This document shows, in pieces, positions 40,425-50,981 of a DNA stretch of 64,000 bases (the stretch's first letter is position 1; each line of letters begins with the position of its first letter). The translations under genes were made by a program, and so were the position numbers. Under the pieces are notes generated by a model. It saw nothing but the letters and a program-made list of their open reading frames with translations. It was not told where the DNA came from and searched no databases. This DNA comes from Bacillota bacterium (GTDB taxonomy: Bacteria > Bacillota > Clostridia > Lachnospirales > Lachnospiraceae): positions 9,083 through 73,082 of the forward strand of contig JAEWMZ010000480.1 of NCBI GenBank assembly GCA_023392995.1, read 5' to 3'.

Positions 40425-41231
40425 TTATTTTTTATTACTCAGGGCAACGGCTTTTTCATAGCAGGCATCCGAAGCTTTCATAACAGCACTGCGAAAACCA
40501 TGCTCTTCTAGTGCCTTTACCGCAGCGATGGTGGTACCTCCCGGTGAGCATACATTATCCTTTAATTTTCCTGGGTGCTCGCCGGTCTCAAGAACCATAG
40601 CGGCTGCACCAAGTACCGTCTGCGCTGCCAAAGTATAAGCTTTATCTCTCGGAATACCATAGCTTACCACACTATCTGCCAAAGCCTCAATAAACATATA
40701 TACGTATGCTGGTGAGCTGCCGTTTGCACATACTACCGCATTCATCAGCTTCTCATCAAATATCTCATATTTTCCAAAGGAACGGAAGAACTGATCAATG
40801 ATTCCATGCTCTTCCTCAGTAAAATGCTCCTGGGAGAAACTAATACCGGTCATTCCTTTACTTACAAGAGCCGGTGTATTTGGCATAGCCCGCACTACTC
40901 TGACAGACTGGGAAAGGCTTTCCTTAATAAAATCAATGGTGATTCCCGCCGCAATGGATATTACAATCTGCTCCTCCGTCACAACATCCTTTATTTCCTT
41001 CAGTACCTGAGGGAAAAATTGAGGCTTAACAGCCAAGACCAGATATTTACACTGCTTGACAACCGTATTAATATCTTCGGCAAAGGCTACCCCTGTGTCC
41101 TTCTTTACAAATTGATTTCTTTCAGCACTGGCATCGATATAGACTACTTCACTACCGCCAAAAGTGTTTACTGTTGCCTTTAATAAAGGATAACCCATAT
41201 TTCCTACTCCAATAAATCCAAACATTGCCAT
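40425..41231 (-). CDS. proC: Pyrroline-5-carboxylate reductase
   Basis: 268 residues. The Rossmann motif is at the start (MFGFIGVGNMGYPLLKATVN). AVKPQFFPQVLKEI, the catalytic-region RVVRAMPNTPALVSKGMTGIS, the substrate-binding VVCANGSSPAYVYMFIEALADSVVSYGIPRDKAY (in part) and DNVCSPGGTTIAAVKALEEHGFR are all standard. It makes proline from pyrroline-5-carboxylate with NAD(P)H. proA and proB are in the same 15-kb stretch but not adjacent. Confidence 0.96.
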   Translation of the reverse strand: MAMFGFIGVGNMGYPLLKATVNTFGGSEVVYIDASAERNQFVKKDTGVAFAEDINTVVKQCKYLVLAVKPQFFPQVLKEIKDVVTEEQIVISIAAGITIDFIKESLSQSVRVVRAMPNTPALVSKGMTGISFSQEHFTEEEHGIIDQFFRSFGKYEIFDEKLMNAVVCANGSSPAYVYMFIEALADSVVSYGIPRDKAYTLAAQTVLGAAAMVLETGEHPGKLKDNVCSPGGTTIAAVKALEEHGFRSAVMKASDACYEKAVALSNKK

Positions 41232-41329
41232 AATTCATTTCCTTCTTTCTATTTTTTATCTGATGCTTCTTACTTCATAACTTTAATAATTTTTAAAGAA
41301 ATGTCATTTATTACAGACATTTCACCTTT

Positions 41330-41570
41330 ACAAATACTCAGCTGTAAGGTCGCAGGATGCATATATAAAAGGATCTACATTTCACGCTAACATAGCTTTT
41401 ACTTTAAGTCACGAGATGTAGAATATAGAATTCTCTAATTTACATAGTAATTCACATTCTACTATAAGGGTCACCGGTTGTCGAAAGCGAAATGCTATAT
41501 TTCACACTAACGCTCATTCAACCATTAGGCCGCTCAATGCCGGATGTGAGACGTTCTCATTTAGAGCACT
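41330..41570. repeat. Second cluster of TTTCAC-type repeats upstream of proC
   Basis: TATTTCACACTAACGCTCATTCA at 41510 onward, with CTCAATGCCGGATG, closely matches the unit at 37932 (CTCAATGCTGGATG). Weaker units start with ACATTTCAC near 41390 and include ACTATAAGGGTCACCGG. The gap 41232-41924 contains no credible ORF; this cluster is its main content. Confidence 0.5.
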
Positions 41571-41924
41571 AACAACCCTTTAACACTTATTCTATATTTT
41601 TGATTATATATTATAGCTTTTAAGCTATTCTATCACAGGCAACAAGAAATTTCACGCGTTGAATCATTTTTTTTACAGATCATCAGAATTACGGGAGCTG
41701 TTGTCCCTACTTGTGTGATTATTTTGCTTAACCAAGTTCCCCAATTCATATTGCTACTACCAATTCATACAAGTACCTGAATGTCCCGTCTCTCTGCGCG
41801 TTGCAACCAACATGAAAGAGGTTGTCCTTCCTACTCTGAAAATGTCATAATTTATATTATTTCATAAAACGATTTAATAAGACCTGATCTGGCCTCTCTA
41901 TTGGAACAAACCACAGATATAAAG

Positions 41925-41977
41925 AATAGGCAGTACTATGCATTATTATTTATAATAATGCACAACACTACCTATCC
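41925..41977 (-). terminator. Terminator of the aminotransferase gene
   Basis: TGCATTATTA / TAATAATGCA (10 bp, perfect) capped by TTTA, extended by GATAGG-AGT / ACT-CCTAT arms. On the minus strand it is followed by TTCTTTAT. It is 26 bp past the gene stop. Confidence 0.75.
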
Positions 41978-42002
41978 GTCTTTGGTAAGGAATCAATATG
42001 TA

Positions 42003-43199
42003 TTACACCAATGATTCAATGAAAGCTTCAATCCGATCCAAGCCCTTAGCAATCTGCTCCTTTGAAATTGCATAGGACAGTCTGATGTGATCCGCAAAGC
42101 CAAAATCTGCACATGGAATAACAGCAACACTATAATCTTCAAGTAATATTTTAGCCAGCTGATCCACATTTGCAATCTTATTTCCCTTGTATTCCTTTTC
42201 AAACAGCTGGTTCACATCTATAAAAGTATAGAATGCTCCCTGAGGCTTTAGCGCAGAGATTAGTTTTATGTTCGTGATTCGCTCATACATATATTCACGT
42301 CGTTTATTAAATTCAGCATGCATCTTTACTACAGAATCCTGGGGTCCGTTTAACGCCTCTAGAGCAGCTTTTTGTGCAATTGAATTTGGATTCGAGGTTT
42401 GATGACTCTGAAGGCCTGCCATTAATTTCGCTACCTCTTTGGAAGAGCCGGTAAAGCCGATTCTCCAACCGGTCATGGAATAACCTTTCGCAACACCGCT
42501 GCAGGTAATGGTTCTCTTATATATCTCATCGTTAAAGGCTGCAATACTGAGTGCCTCTCCTTCGTAGATGAGGTTCTCATACATTTCGTCAGAAATAACA
42601 TAAAAATCTTTTCTTACAGCAACTTCTGCAATTGCTTCTAATTCCTCTCTTGTATAAATCATACCGGATGGATTACTTGGAGAATTAAGGACAAGTGCTT
42701 TTGTTTTATCGGTACAGGCCGCTTCAATCTGAGCAGCCGTTACTTTATATTGATTTGACTTCTCTCCTCTGACAAATACAGGGATACCATCAGCAAGCTT
42801 TACAATCTCAGGATAGCTTAACCAGTAAGGAGATGGGATAATCACTTCATCGCCGGGATTACAAATCGCTTCAAAAATATTGGTTAGGGAGTGCTTTCCG
42901 CCATTACTAACAACAATCTGATCGGGTTCGTATTTAATACCGTTAAATCTCAGGAATTTTTCACAGACCGCTTTTCTTAATTCCAGGGTTCCTTCTGCCG
43001 GAGTATATTTAGTAAACCCATCATGAATTGCCGCAATTGCCGCTTCACAGATATTATCCGGTGTGTTAAAATCCGGTTCACCGGCTCCAAAGCCAACAAC
43101 GTCAATTCCCTTACTCATCAGATCCTTTGCTTTTGCTGTTATCGCTAATGTAGATGAAGGCTTTACTGCCTGTGCCTTCCTTGATACTGTTAATGCCAT
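42003..43199 (-). CDS. aspB: Aspartate aminotransferase (class I, PLP)
   Basis: 398 residues from ATG 43199 (MALTVSRKAQAVKPSSTLAI), or four codons longer. It has the AAT Ib pattern: GFGAGEPDFNTPDNI, YTPAEGTLELRKAV, SNGGKHSLTNIFEAICNPGDE, LNSPSNPSGMIY, DEMYENLIY and the PLP-lysine Lys238 in SGVAKGYSMTGWRIGF, with RLSYAIS near the end. It interconverts aspartate and oxaloacetate with glutamate. It stands alone with a promoter and terminator. Confidence 0.94.
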   Translation of the reverse strand: MALTVSRKAQAVKPSSTLAITAKAKDLMSKGIDVVGFGAGEPDFNTPDNICEAAIAAIHDGFTKYTPAEGTLELRKAVCEKFLRFNGIKYEPDQIVVSNGGKHSLTNIFEAICNPGDEVIIPSPYWLSYPEIVKLADGIPVFVRGEKSNQYKVTAAQIEAACTDKTKALVLNSPSNPSGMIYTREELEAIAEVAVRKDFYVISDEMYENLIYEGEALSIAAFNDEIYKRTITCSGVAKGYSMTGWRIGFTGSSKEVAKLMAGLQSHQTSNPNSIAQKAALEALNGPQDSVVKMHAEFNKRREYMYERITNIKLISALKPQGAFYTFIDVNQLFEKEYKGNKIANVDQLAKILLEDYSVAVIPCADFGFADHIRLSYAISKEQIAKGLDRIEAFIESLV

Positions 43200-43289
43200 T
43201 CTTGCACCCATCCTTTTTACTTAATAAAATTCAGTATCTAAAATAGTTTTCTTAACTATTTAAAGTTTTTATGTATTAAAATATTAATC

Positions 43290-43318
43290 ATTGTAATATA
43301 TAAATTATAAATATGCAA
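43290..43318 (-). promoter_or_regulatory. Probable sigma-A promoter of aspB
   Basis: TTGCAT (43313-43318 on the minus strand), 17 bp, TACAAT (43290-43295). Confidence 0.55.
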
Positions 43319-43795
43319 GCAGAATTTATGAATAAATAGAACAAAAGTATCTCCTCAGGCTTTCATATGTCCGCTTATCGCGGATTTGTTGTACATCATT
43401 ACCAGTTCTTTCATGATTTCTAACAATAAAGTATACTTATCATCTAGTTTATGCATCAATTATTCCTTGTTTTTGTTTATAATTCTGTGATAAATGACTA
43501 TAACTTAACGTCGTGATAGCGCTTTACTATTTCATATCAATAAAAATGGTAAGCTAATGATATGAATCTTAATTGTGCTGTCTACCATATATCAATTGTG
43601 CAATTATTTTTTTATTCATCTGTTTGTTACAGCACTCTTTACTCAATTTTAGAGACACATTTTATGGATCTTTTTATCAGAATTATCTGTCTCTCATTAT
43701 GTTACATATAGTCATATTATGTCAAATCACATTATTATATTATGTTTCACTTTACATTATTATATTATGTTAATCCACGTTATAATGTTAATTTT
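43319..43795. other. AT-rich intergenic region with short direct repeats
   Basis: No credible gene. ACATTATTATATTATGTT occurs at 43729 and 43754 (25-bp spacing), with a weaker third copy before. Short ORFs here lack ribosome sites. Confidence 0.45.
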
Positions 43796-43948
43796 AAGTA
43801 TTTGCGAAACTCATAAACTGATGCTTTTGTATATACAGCTGATACTGTTTCGGAGCGGAAGTTAAGCCCCAAGGATGCGTTGAAGCGGAGAAATGGTATC
43901 TGCTGTGTATACAATTACAGAAATTTTATTGTTTCGCAATTGCTTAAT
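43796..43948 (+). repeat. Dispersed ~150-bp palindromic element, copy 1
   Basis: Bounded by TTGCGAA and TTCGCAATTGC. The internal arms GTATATACAGCTGATAC (43829-43845) and GTATCTGCTGTGTATAC (43896-43912) enclose CGGAGCGGAAGTTAAGCCC and later AAATGGTA, which resemble the conserved loop of 5S rRNA. Two more copies lie at 47.8 and 51.0 kb. Confidence 0.8.
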
Positions 43949-44086
43949 ATTAATTTTAGTGAAAGAAGTTCCTGTTGATCCGTACAACCGATCCCGTGCT
44001 CCAGCTTTCGCTGGGCACAATGCACACAAAAAGACCTTGTAAATTTTCATTTACAAGGTCTTTGTTTTCATCGTCATTAAAAGGAA

Positions 44087-45646
44087 TTATTTTGCGTAAT
44101 CGGTTACTCTGCTTTCACGAATTACGTTAACCTTAATCTGTCCTGGATATTCTAATTCATTCTCGATTTTTTTAGATAAATCTCTTGCCAATAATATCAT
44201 ATCAGCATCATTAATCTGTTCAGGGACAACCATAACTCTGACTTCCCTACCAGCTTGAATAGCGAAGGATTTATCTACCCCTTTAAAGCCATTGGTAATA
44301 TCTTCAAGTTGCTTTAGTCTGTTGGTGTAAGTTTCCAATGTCTCGCGTCTTGCACCAGGTCTTGCTGCAGAAATCGTATCTGCCGCCTGCACGATACAGG
44401 CAATCAGTGACTGGAATTCTACATCTCCATGATGTGCTTCAACGGAATTAATAACAATTGGTGATTCTTTATATTTTCTACATAAATCCACACCAATTTG
44501 AACATGAGTTCCTTCCATCTCGTGATCAATTGATTTTCCGATGTCATGTAAAAGACCGGCACGTTTCGCCAATCGAACATCAACACCGATTTCAGCGGCT
44601 AGAAGGCCAGATAAAATAGCCACTTCAATAGAATGCTTTAAGGCATTTTGACCATAGCTTGTCCTAAATTTCATCTTACCGAGCAGTTTTACCAACTCAG
44701 GATGAATTCCATGAACCCCTACCTCTAATGTTGCAGCTTCTCCAGCTTCCCTAATCATAACCTCAACTTCTTTTTGAGCCTTTTCTACCATTTCTTCAAT
44801 TCTTGCCGGATGAATACGTCCGTCAACAATCAGCTTTTCAAGTGCAATTCTTGCAACTTCTCTTCTGATTGGATCAAATGCTGATAGAATAACTGCTTCC
44901 GGTGTGTCATCAATAATTAAATCCACGCCCGTCATCGTCTCTAAAGTTCTGATGTTACGTCCCTCTCTACCGATGATTCTTCCCTTCATCTCATCGTTCG
45001 GGAGCTGAACAACGGATATTGTTGTCTCAGCAACATGATCCGCAGCACATCTTTGAATTGCTGTTACTACATAGTCCTTTGCTTTCTTATCCGCTTCTTC
45101 TTTTGCTCTGCTTTCTAAATCCTTAATCAGCATTGCAGTTTCATGTTTTACTTCATCTTCAACAGTCTTAATCAGATATTCCTTAGCTTGTTCGGAGGTC
45201 AATCCAGAAATCTTCTCCAATTCCTGCAACTGCTTTGAATGGAAATCATCGACTTCCTGCTTCACTTTGTCAAGTTCAGCTTCTTTTGCAGTGAGTTTGG
45301 ATTCTTTCTTTTCCAGTGCTTCAGTTTTCCGGTCTAAATTTTCCTCTTTAGACTGTACTCTCTTTTCATAGCGTTGTATTTCAGCTCTACGTTCCTTAGT
45401 TTCCCGGTCTAACTCGTTCTTTGCCTTCAGAGCTTCCTCTTTGGCTTCGAGCAAGGCCTCGCGCTTCTTAGTTTCAGCTGTTTTTAAGCCTTCATCTATG
45501 ATTTCTCTTGCCTTTTCTTCTGCATTCCCAATCTTCGCTTCATATACTTTGACGCGATAGGTGATTGCAACTTTCCAAGTGATAAGAGCAACAACAACTA
45601 AGGTTATTAAAACTGCAATCGCAATTTTGATAAACTCTTGTAGCAC
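44087..45646 (-). CDS. rny: Ribonuclease Y
   Basis: 519 residues starting at GTG 45646, seven bases after AAGGAGG. An N-terminal membrane anchor ([19 protein letters not shown]) leads into a long coiled coil (residues 35-200). The KH domain has [22 protein letters not shown], and the HD domain has the HD pair in [13 protein letters not shown] and later EAHHGDVEF. The C-terminus is [12 protein letters not shown], as in orthologues. It starts mRNA decay at the membrane. It is monocistronic here. Confidence 0.97.
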   Translation of the reverse strand: MLQEFIKIAIAVLITLVVVALITWKVAITYRVKVYEAKIGNAEEKAREIIDEGLKTAETKKREALLEAKEEALKAKNELDRETKERRAEIQRYEKRVQSKEENLDRKTEALEKKESKLTAKEAELDKVKQEVDDFHSKQLQELEKISGLTSEQAKEYLIKTVEDEVKHETAMLIKDLESRAKEEADKKAKDYVVTAIQRCAADHVAETTISVVQLPNDEMKGRIIGREGRNIRTLETMTGVDLIIDDTPEAVILSAFDPIRREVARIALEKLIVDGRIHPARIEEMVEKAQKEVEVMIREAGEAATLEVGVHGIHPELVKLLGKMKFRTSYGQNALKHSIEVAILSGLLAAEIGVDVRLAKRAGLLHDIGKSIDHEMEGTHVQIGVDLCRKYKESPIVINSVEAHHGDVEFQSLIACIVQAADTISAARPGARRETLETYTNRLKQLEDITNGFKGVDKSFAIQAGREVRVMVVPEQINDADMILLARDLSKKIENELEYPGQIKVNVIRESRVTDYAK

Positions 45647-46320
45647 AGGAGCACCTCCTTATTTAGTTTTCATTGTACAACGAAAGAGAACCATATAAGT
45701 GACATTTATATAATTTCAAAAAATTGTATGTTTTTCACTTATTTTATATTCACTTGTCATAATAATACAACACATAAATTTTATACTGTTTTTCCTAATA
45801 TGTCAAGTATACGAACGAATATTTATCTATTCTGACATAAATTAATATCAATATATTGAATTATTATATGGTACTTATACAATATAAGCTGAAATCTATA
45901 TTTGAGGCTCAAATTGTTGATTAATTATTCAGAACCATGGTAAATTGGGGCTTACGCTAATAATTGCGCTGCGGGTATTACCTGCTCGCCCTCACTGTCT
46001 GAGAATTTTCTGTGGCCTTAAACTGTCTAAAATAATGGGAAGCCCTTATCTTAAATAGAATCAGGAGATAGAGGTGAAAATTAATATGATGTGAAATTCA
46101 GTAAAGGAGGAATTCAACGTAGATTTGACTATACGCTTTCACTTCTTTGTAGGTTTCTTATCAACCTCCTAATCCAACTGTTTCGTATACAGATATAAAT
46201 GATGATACAAATGAAAGGCATCCGACCTGTTTTGTGATTAGGTACCAAGCAAAAATGCTCGTTTTCAAACACAAACCAAATCAGATGCCAATCACTCATC
46301 CCTCTATGATCATTTCATAA
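45647..46320. other. Intergenic region between rny and miaB
   Basis: No credible ORF. A long-range inverted repeat (GGCATC at 46218 with GATGCC at 46289, and TTTTGTGATTAGG with AAACACAAACC inside) lies 27 bp past the miaB stop and probably ends miaB transcription. The AAAGGAGGAATTCAACG at 46104 looks like a ribosome site, but no ORF follows it. Confidence 0.45.
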
Positions 46321-47751
46321 TTATACTTCTTTTAATTTTCCCATATAATAGAAGCCTTTGCTTTCCTCCAGGCTGACCTCAACAATTTTACCAATCAAGC
46401 TTTGATCCCCTGGGAAGTGAACCAGTAAATTATTACTCAATCTTCCTGTCATAAGAGAAGCATCCTGAGAATTAACCTCCTCGACCAGCACCTTTTGTAC
46501 CGTATGAACTTCCTTACCCGCAGACCTGGCAGAGCCTTGCTGCACTTCCTTTAACAGACGGTCAAAGCGCTCCATCGCAACCTGCTCCGGTACCTGGCCT
46601 TCCATATTAGCCGCCGGTGTACCGGTACGTTTTGAATAAATAAAGGTAAAGGCACTATCATAGCCCACCTTCTTCACAACCTCCATGGTCTCCAGAAAAT
46701 CCTCTTCGGTTTCTCCCGGAAAGCCCACAATTATATCCGTAGTTAAGGAGATATCCGGTACCGCAGCACGGATCTTATCCACCAGCTCCAAGTAGCTTTC
46801 TTTTGTGTATTTGCGATTCATCAGCTTAAGGAGTCTTGAGCTTCCGGATTGTACCGGAAGATGCAGGTGCTTGCAGATCTTCTTACTTCCTGCCATTACC
46901 TCAATCAACTCATCGGATAAGTCCTTGGGATGGGAGGTCATAAATCGGATTCGTTCAATTCCAGCCAGCTTCTCGATCTCGGATAGCAGCTGTGCAAAGG
47001 TCATCGGAGATTCTAAAGTCTTTCCATAGGAGTTGACGTTCTGCCCCAGAAGCATAATTTCCACTACTCCATCCACAGCCAAGGCTTTAATCTCATCCAG
47101 AATATCCTGCGGATTTCTGCTGCGTTCCCTCCCTCGTACATAGGGTACAATGCAGTAGCTGCAGTAATTGTTGCAGCCAAACATAATATTTACACCTGCT
47201 TTGAAGTGATACTTCCGGTCATTCGGCAGATTCTCAACAATCATCTCTGTATCCTTCCAAAGATCAATTACCATTCGGTCAGATTCCAGACGAGTCTGTA
47301 ACAGCTCCGCAAACTTAAAGATATTATGGGTTCCAAAAATGATATCCACAAAGCGGTAGCTCTTTTTTAATTTATCTACCACAATGTCTTCCTGCATCAT
47401 ACAGCCACAGAGCGCGATCATCATTCCCGGATTTTCCTTCTTTAATTTTCCCAGATACCCCAATCGTCCAAATACTCTGTTATTCGCATTTTCTCTTACG
47501 GTACAGGTGTTATATAAGACCAGATCTGCTTTTTCCGTATCTGTTTCTTCGTAACCAATTTGCTTCAGGATACCAGAAATTTTCTCCGAATCCCTGCTGT
47601 TCATCTGACACCCAAAGGTTTCTATGTGATAGGTTTTACGCTTTCCTGTCCTTTCAAACTCCTGATCAAATCTGCACTTAAGTTCATTTATAATATCCAG
47701 CTGCTTTGCAGCCTCCAAATCATTCACATTGGTAATATCGCTATTTCTCAT
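46321..47751 (-). CDS. miaB: tRNA-2-methylthio-N6-dimethylallyladenosine synthase
   Basis: 476 residues. The UPF0004 domain (YHIETFGCQMNSRDSEKISG, NTCTVRENANNRVFG, IALCGCMMQ) carries the auxiliary cluster cysteines. The radical-SAM motif is FGCNNYCSYCIVPYVRGRE, and the C-terminal TRAM domain has VLVEEVNSQDASLMTGRLSNNLLVHFPG. It methylthiolates A37 of tRNAs reading U-starting codons. It is longer at the N-terminus than the E. coli enzyme, as is usual in Clostridia. Confidence 0.97.
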   Translation of the reverse strand: MRNSDITNVNDLEAAKQLDIINELKCRFDQEFERTGKRKTYHIETFGCQMNSRDSEKISGILKQIGYEETDTEKADLVLYNTCTVRENANNRVFGRLGYLGKLKKENPGMMIALCGCMMQEDIVVDKLKKSYRFVDIIFGTHNIFKFAELLQTRLESDRMVIDLWKDTEMIVENLPNDRKYHFKAGVNIMFGCNNYCSYCIVPYVRGRERSRNPQDILDEIKALAVDGVVEIMLLGQNVNSYGKTLESPMTFAQLLSEIEKLAGIERIRFMTSHPKDLSDELIEVMAGSKKICKHLHLPVQSGSSRLLKLMNRKYTKESYLELVDKIRAAVPDISLTTDIIVGFPGETEEDFLETMEVVKKVGYDSAFTFIYSKRTGTPAANMEGQVPEQVAMERFDRLLKEVQQGSARSAGKEVHTVQKVLVEEVNSQDASLMTGRLSNNLLVHFPGDQSLIGKIVEVSLEESKGFYYMGKLKEV

Positions 47752-47808
47752 GGTACCTCCATATCCTGCTTAAGTTCCTTCTAATTCTCCATACAAGGAA
47801 AATATCTA

Positions 47809-47955
47809 GGCAATTGTGAAATAATATAGTTATTACGATTGTATACACAGCAGATACTATTCTTCTGCGAGAGCGTTATCTTTGAGCTTAGCTTCCGCTC
47901 CGGAACGATATCTGCTGTGTATACTATATCTTGTTAGTAAGTTCGCAATTACATA
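47809..47955 (-). repeat. Dispersed ~150-bp palindromic element, copy 2 (inverted)
   Basis: Same element as at 43.8 kb but in opposite orientation. GTATACACAGCAGATAC (47841-47857) and ATCTGCTGTGTATAC (ending 47924) flank GCTTAGCTTCCGCTCCGG, the complement of the GGAGCGGAAGCTAAGC core. The ends are CAATTGTGAA and TTCGCAATTA. It lies between miaB and the M14 peptidase gene. Confidence 0.8.
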
Positions 47956-48003
47956 AATCACAAATATTGATTTTAACGTAATATTCTTACTTTGTCTATC
48001 CTT

Positions 48004-48981
48004 TTATATAATTCTGCTGCCAAATTCCAGGATAACCATCTTTAATTCTTCGAAGGTGCTCTGCCGGTATCGAATGTCCAAGGGAAATTCTGCCTCGTCC
48101 TCAATTGTTTCGATCGTTAAAGCAGGCTTTTTTAAATATTCGGAATAATAATGTACCGTATTCCCTCCGCTATCTCCCGTGCCAATCTCAATTTCAGGAG
48201 GATTCAATGCATAATTTGTCACTGCCGCCAGGCGCAGTGCAATATCCTGCTGTCTCATATTATAGGCATCCGGCATAACCTTCCGGTAATAATAGATCTG
48301 CTTGCCCCGGGAATGAAAATCCAAAAAGCCCTTGGTTCGGTACTCATGGAAGATGGAGATAAGAACCTTCGTCTCATTCTCACTTCCGGCATAATCTCCC
48401 GGCTCCTTGGGACGATATAGAACACTGGGAAAATTACGGTTAATATCAACTGCTCTTGCATTGAACTTCCATTCTGCATAGGACTCCTGCTTTGCTTCAC
48501 ACCGCCTTCTTAAATCGGGATCCTTAATGGCATCAAAGCCATATAGAGATATCATATAACCGTCCGGATTCAAAACCGGAATAAACAGGATCGTAAAAAT
48601 CTGCAAAATTTCATAAATGCAGGTTCCATACAGTAATTCCCCGTACTCCACGTTATCTCGTATTCTTTGATAGTTGTCTCTCTTTTTGAACTCTTTTTTT
48701 CTCAGCTTGTGCTTATAATAAAATTCTGCGTAGTCTTCGATAATGCGTAGCATTACAATCGGGTTCACATTCTCCCTTGCATGAACACCGCCACAACAAA
48801 CCATATGCTGTTTTCCAACACCAAGCTTAATTAAAATAATGTCACGATTGTCGTGTGACTTGCCAACCGTGACATACTTAAGAATTTCAGGATATTTATT
48901 CGCCAGGCTGTTGACATTGCCGATTAATTTTTCGTAGGAATAGCTTTTCTCATTGAAATCCACTATCATAGTTCGCACCAT
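48004..48981 (-). CDS. M14 family zinc carboxypeptidase
   Basis: 325 residues without signal peptide. Zinc ligands His67 and Glu70 are in GGVHARENVNP, and the third ligand His in FLDFHSRGKQIYYYRK. Substrate Arg/Asn are in DINRNFP, and the catalytic Glu in LTIETIEDEAEFP. This is the gamma-D-glutamyl-L-diamino acid endopeptidase-like branch of M14, which often cleaves peptidoglycan peptides, but without an export signal the site of action is unclear. No strong ribosome site; the start may be ATG 48969 instead. Confidence 0.87.
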   Translation of the reverse strand: MVRTMIVDFNEKSYSYEKLIGNVNSLANKYPEILKYVTVGKSHDNRDIILIKLGVGKQHMVCCGGVHARENVNPIVMLRIIEDYAEFYYKHKLRKKEFKKRDNYQRIRDNVEYGELLYGTCIYEILQIFTILFIPVLNPDGYMISLYGFDAIKDPDLRRRCEAKQESYAEWKFNARAVDINRNFPSVLYRPKEPGDYAGSENETKVLISIFHEYRTKGFLDFHSRGKQIYYYRKVMPDAYNMRQQDIALRLAAVTNYALNPPEIEIGTGDSGGNTVHYYSEYLKKPALTIETIEDEAEFPLDIRYRQSTFEELKMVILEFGSRII

Positions 48982-49091
48982 TTTATTTCTTTATAGAAGC
49001 TTATGATGTTACTTCTGATTTATGACAGAAAAGTCATTCTTATTACGAAAAGGTACTCTGTCTGTGTTGCCTGCCCGGCTTTTGATTCGCT

Positions 49092-49976
49092 TTACTCTAC
49101 ATTATAGAAGACCTGCGCAATCGGAGAATCTTCGGATAAGATTAAAGTTTTATTCTCTCCGGTCAGAGATGCCTTTGCAGCCTCCAAAGATCGGATAAAG
49201 GTATAAAAATCGGCTCGCTTTTCATTGGAATAGGCTGCAGAAAGAATTTTCATATATTCCGCTTCACCTTCCGCAATAATCTTCGCTGCATCTGCTTTCG
49301 CGTTTGATACGCTGATTGCTACCTGCTTATCGGTTTCATTTTGAATTTTCTGTGCTTCTGAAGCCCCTTGTGCAGTATAGGTAGCCGCAATCTGAGCACG
49401 CTCCGAGATCATACGATCAAATACAGCTGTTTTATTATCGCTGGGCAGATCCAGATGCTTTGTTTCTACAGAAATAAGTTCAATTCCATACTGCTTCATC
49501 GTATCTCCGATGTTTTCCATAAATTCGTTATTTAAGGTACCATCTCTACCGCTGATTACCTCTGCCTGGGTAATACTGCTGATTACGTTCTTCATGGAGT
49601 TGTATACAATGGGGTTAATTCTTTGTTCAGCCAAAGCAACATTTGAGCTTAGGGTCTGAGCGAATTTGATGGGATCTGTTATTTTCCAAAGCACATAACT
49701 GTCGGCCACCATCGTCTTCTTATCCTTGGTTATCACCGTGGATTCCTGCATATCATAAACCTGAATGCTCTTTGGAATTTTATATACGTCTTCTACAAAT
49801 GGAGTTTTAATCGCTAATCCGGCGGAATCGATAATCCGTTCAATTTTTCCAAAACGTTTAATGACACTGTACTGATTCTCATTTGTCACCACAATACCGG
49901 AACTTAAAATGATAAGTGCAGCAAAAACTAAGATAACAACCACGATCATTCCTGTAATGCCTTTTGCTTTTTTCAT
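49092..49976 (-). CDS. hflC: HflC-like SPFH/band-7 membrane protein
   Basis: 294 residues with one N-terminal membrane segment (GMIVVVILVFAALIILSSGIVV) and the SPFH domain (NENQYSVIKRFGKIERIIDSAGLAIKTPFVEDVYKIP). A coiled region follows (AQIAATYTAQGASEAQKIQNETDKQVAIS). HflK and HflC form a large cage at the membrane that controls the FtsH protease. The start overlaps the hflK stop by four bases, so the pair is translated together. Confidence 0.93.
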   Translation of the reverse strand: MKKAKGITGMIVVVILVFAALIILSSGIVVTNENQYSVIKRFGKIERIIDSAGLAIKTPFVEDVYKIPKSIQVYDMQESTVITKDKKTMVADSYVLWKITDPIKFAQTLSSNVALAEQRINPIVYNSMKNVISSITQAEVISGRDGTLNNEFMENIGDTMKQYGIELISVETKHLDLPSDNKTAVFDRMISERAQIAATYTAQGASEAQKIQNETDKQVAISVSNAKADAAKIIAEGEAEYMKILSAAYSNEKRADFYTFIRSLEAAKASLTGENKTLILSEDSPIAQVFYNVE

Positions 49977-50944
49977 TCCTTGGTTCCTCCTTCCACGATT
50001 TTATCCAGTGGTAATATCTGCTGAACATTGGAACCGTTACTTTCGATTACTACCTTTAAGGATGGTAATACATCTTCCATTGTCTCGTAGAACATTCTCT
50101 TCTTTGTAATCAAAGGATATTTTGCATACTCCTCATACATCTTATTAAATTTAGATACTTCGGCATTCGCCTCATTAACACGCTCTGCCTTTGTAGATTC
50201 TGCTTCCTGTAAAATCTTATCCACTTCCGCGTCTGCCTTAGGAAGCTGCTCGTTTTGATATTTATTTGCATTATTTACCGCGGTGTCAGCGGCCTGCTTG
50301 GCGGTTTCCACGGATTTAAAGGCTTCCATAACCTGAGTTGTTGGCGGCTCAGCATCCTGTATCGTAATGTTAACCAACTGAATTCCTATTTCCTGGCTTT
50401 CCAGCTTCTCCAGAATAGAATCTCTTATCTTTGACTGGATTTCAAACTTTCCTGTTGTAATAACACTATCTACATCATAGCTGCCGACAATCATTCGAAT
50501 GCTGCTCTGTGCAATATTCTTTAAAATTGTACTGGGAGCATCGGAGGCATAAAGGAATTTAATCGGGTCTGACACTTTATATTCCACAAAAAAATCCACA
50601 TTTACAAAATTAAAATCATTGGTAATCATCATTGATTCCACATCAACACTTTCCCCGGTTTCCTGATTATAACCAATGGAAAAGCCATGAATTGTTGTAT
50701 CCACCTTCTGAACTCTTTGGATAATCGGTAATTTCATATGTAGACCTGCTTCGTTTACTTGCTTCGCCTTTCCAAACGTCGTAATCACCGCCTGTTCCTG
50801 CTCCTTTATGGTATAAAAGGAATCCAAGGCAAAGATTGCTACTATTAGAATGATAACGCCTAGGGTTATCAGCTTCCCAAACTTTTTCATATAGCTGTTA
50901 AAGCTATTCTTCGGCGGAAAATCATAGATTTTCTGTTCTTCCAT
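49973..50944 (-). CDS. hflK: HflK-like SPFH/band-7 membrane protein
   Basis: 323 residues. The membrane segment LITLGVIILIVAIFALDSFYTI is followed by the SPFH domain (KEQEQAVITTFGKAKQVNEAGLHMKLPIIQRVQKVDTT, given in part) and a charged coiled coil (QAADTAVNNANKYQNEQLPKADAEVDK). The N-terminus lacks the Gly-rich region of the E. coli protein. It is first gene of the hflKC pair; repeat copy 3 lies just upstream. Confidence 0.93.
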   Translation of the reverse strand: MEEQKIYDFPPKNSFNSYMKKFGKLITLGVIILIVAIFALDSFYTIKEQEQAVITTFGKAKQVNEAGLHMKLPIIQRVQKVDTTIHGFSIGYNQETGESVDVESMMITNDFNFVNVDFFVEYKVSDPIKFLYASDAPSTILKNIAQSSIRMIVGSYDVDSVITTGKFEIQSKIRDSILEKLESQEIGIQLVNITIQDAEPPTTQVMEAFKSVETAKQAADTAVNNANKYQNEQLPKADAEVDKILQEAESTKAERVNEANAEVSKFNKMYEEYAKYPLITKKRMFYETMEDVLPSLKVVIESNGSNVQQILPLDKIVEGGTKE

Positions 50945-50981
50945 TCTTGACCCTCTTTCTCTCTTTCATTATCTAATTTTC

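Noticed and set aside
43840..43912. A functional 5S rRNA gene at repeat copy 1.
   Set aside because: Only the loop-like core matches; the flanks form a different palindrome, the element is repeated and no 16S or 23S gene is near.
43862..44050. 62-residue minus-strand ORF.
   Set aside because: Lies across the palindromic repeat and its flank; no coding signal.
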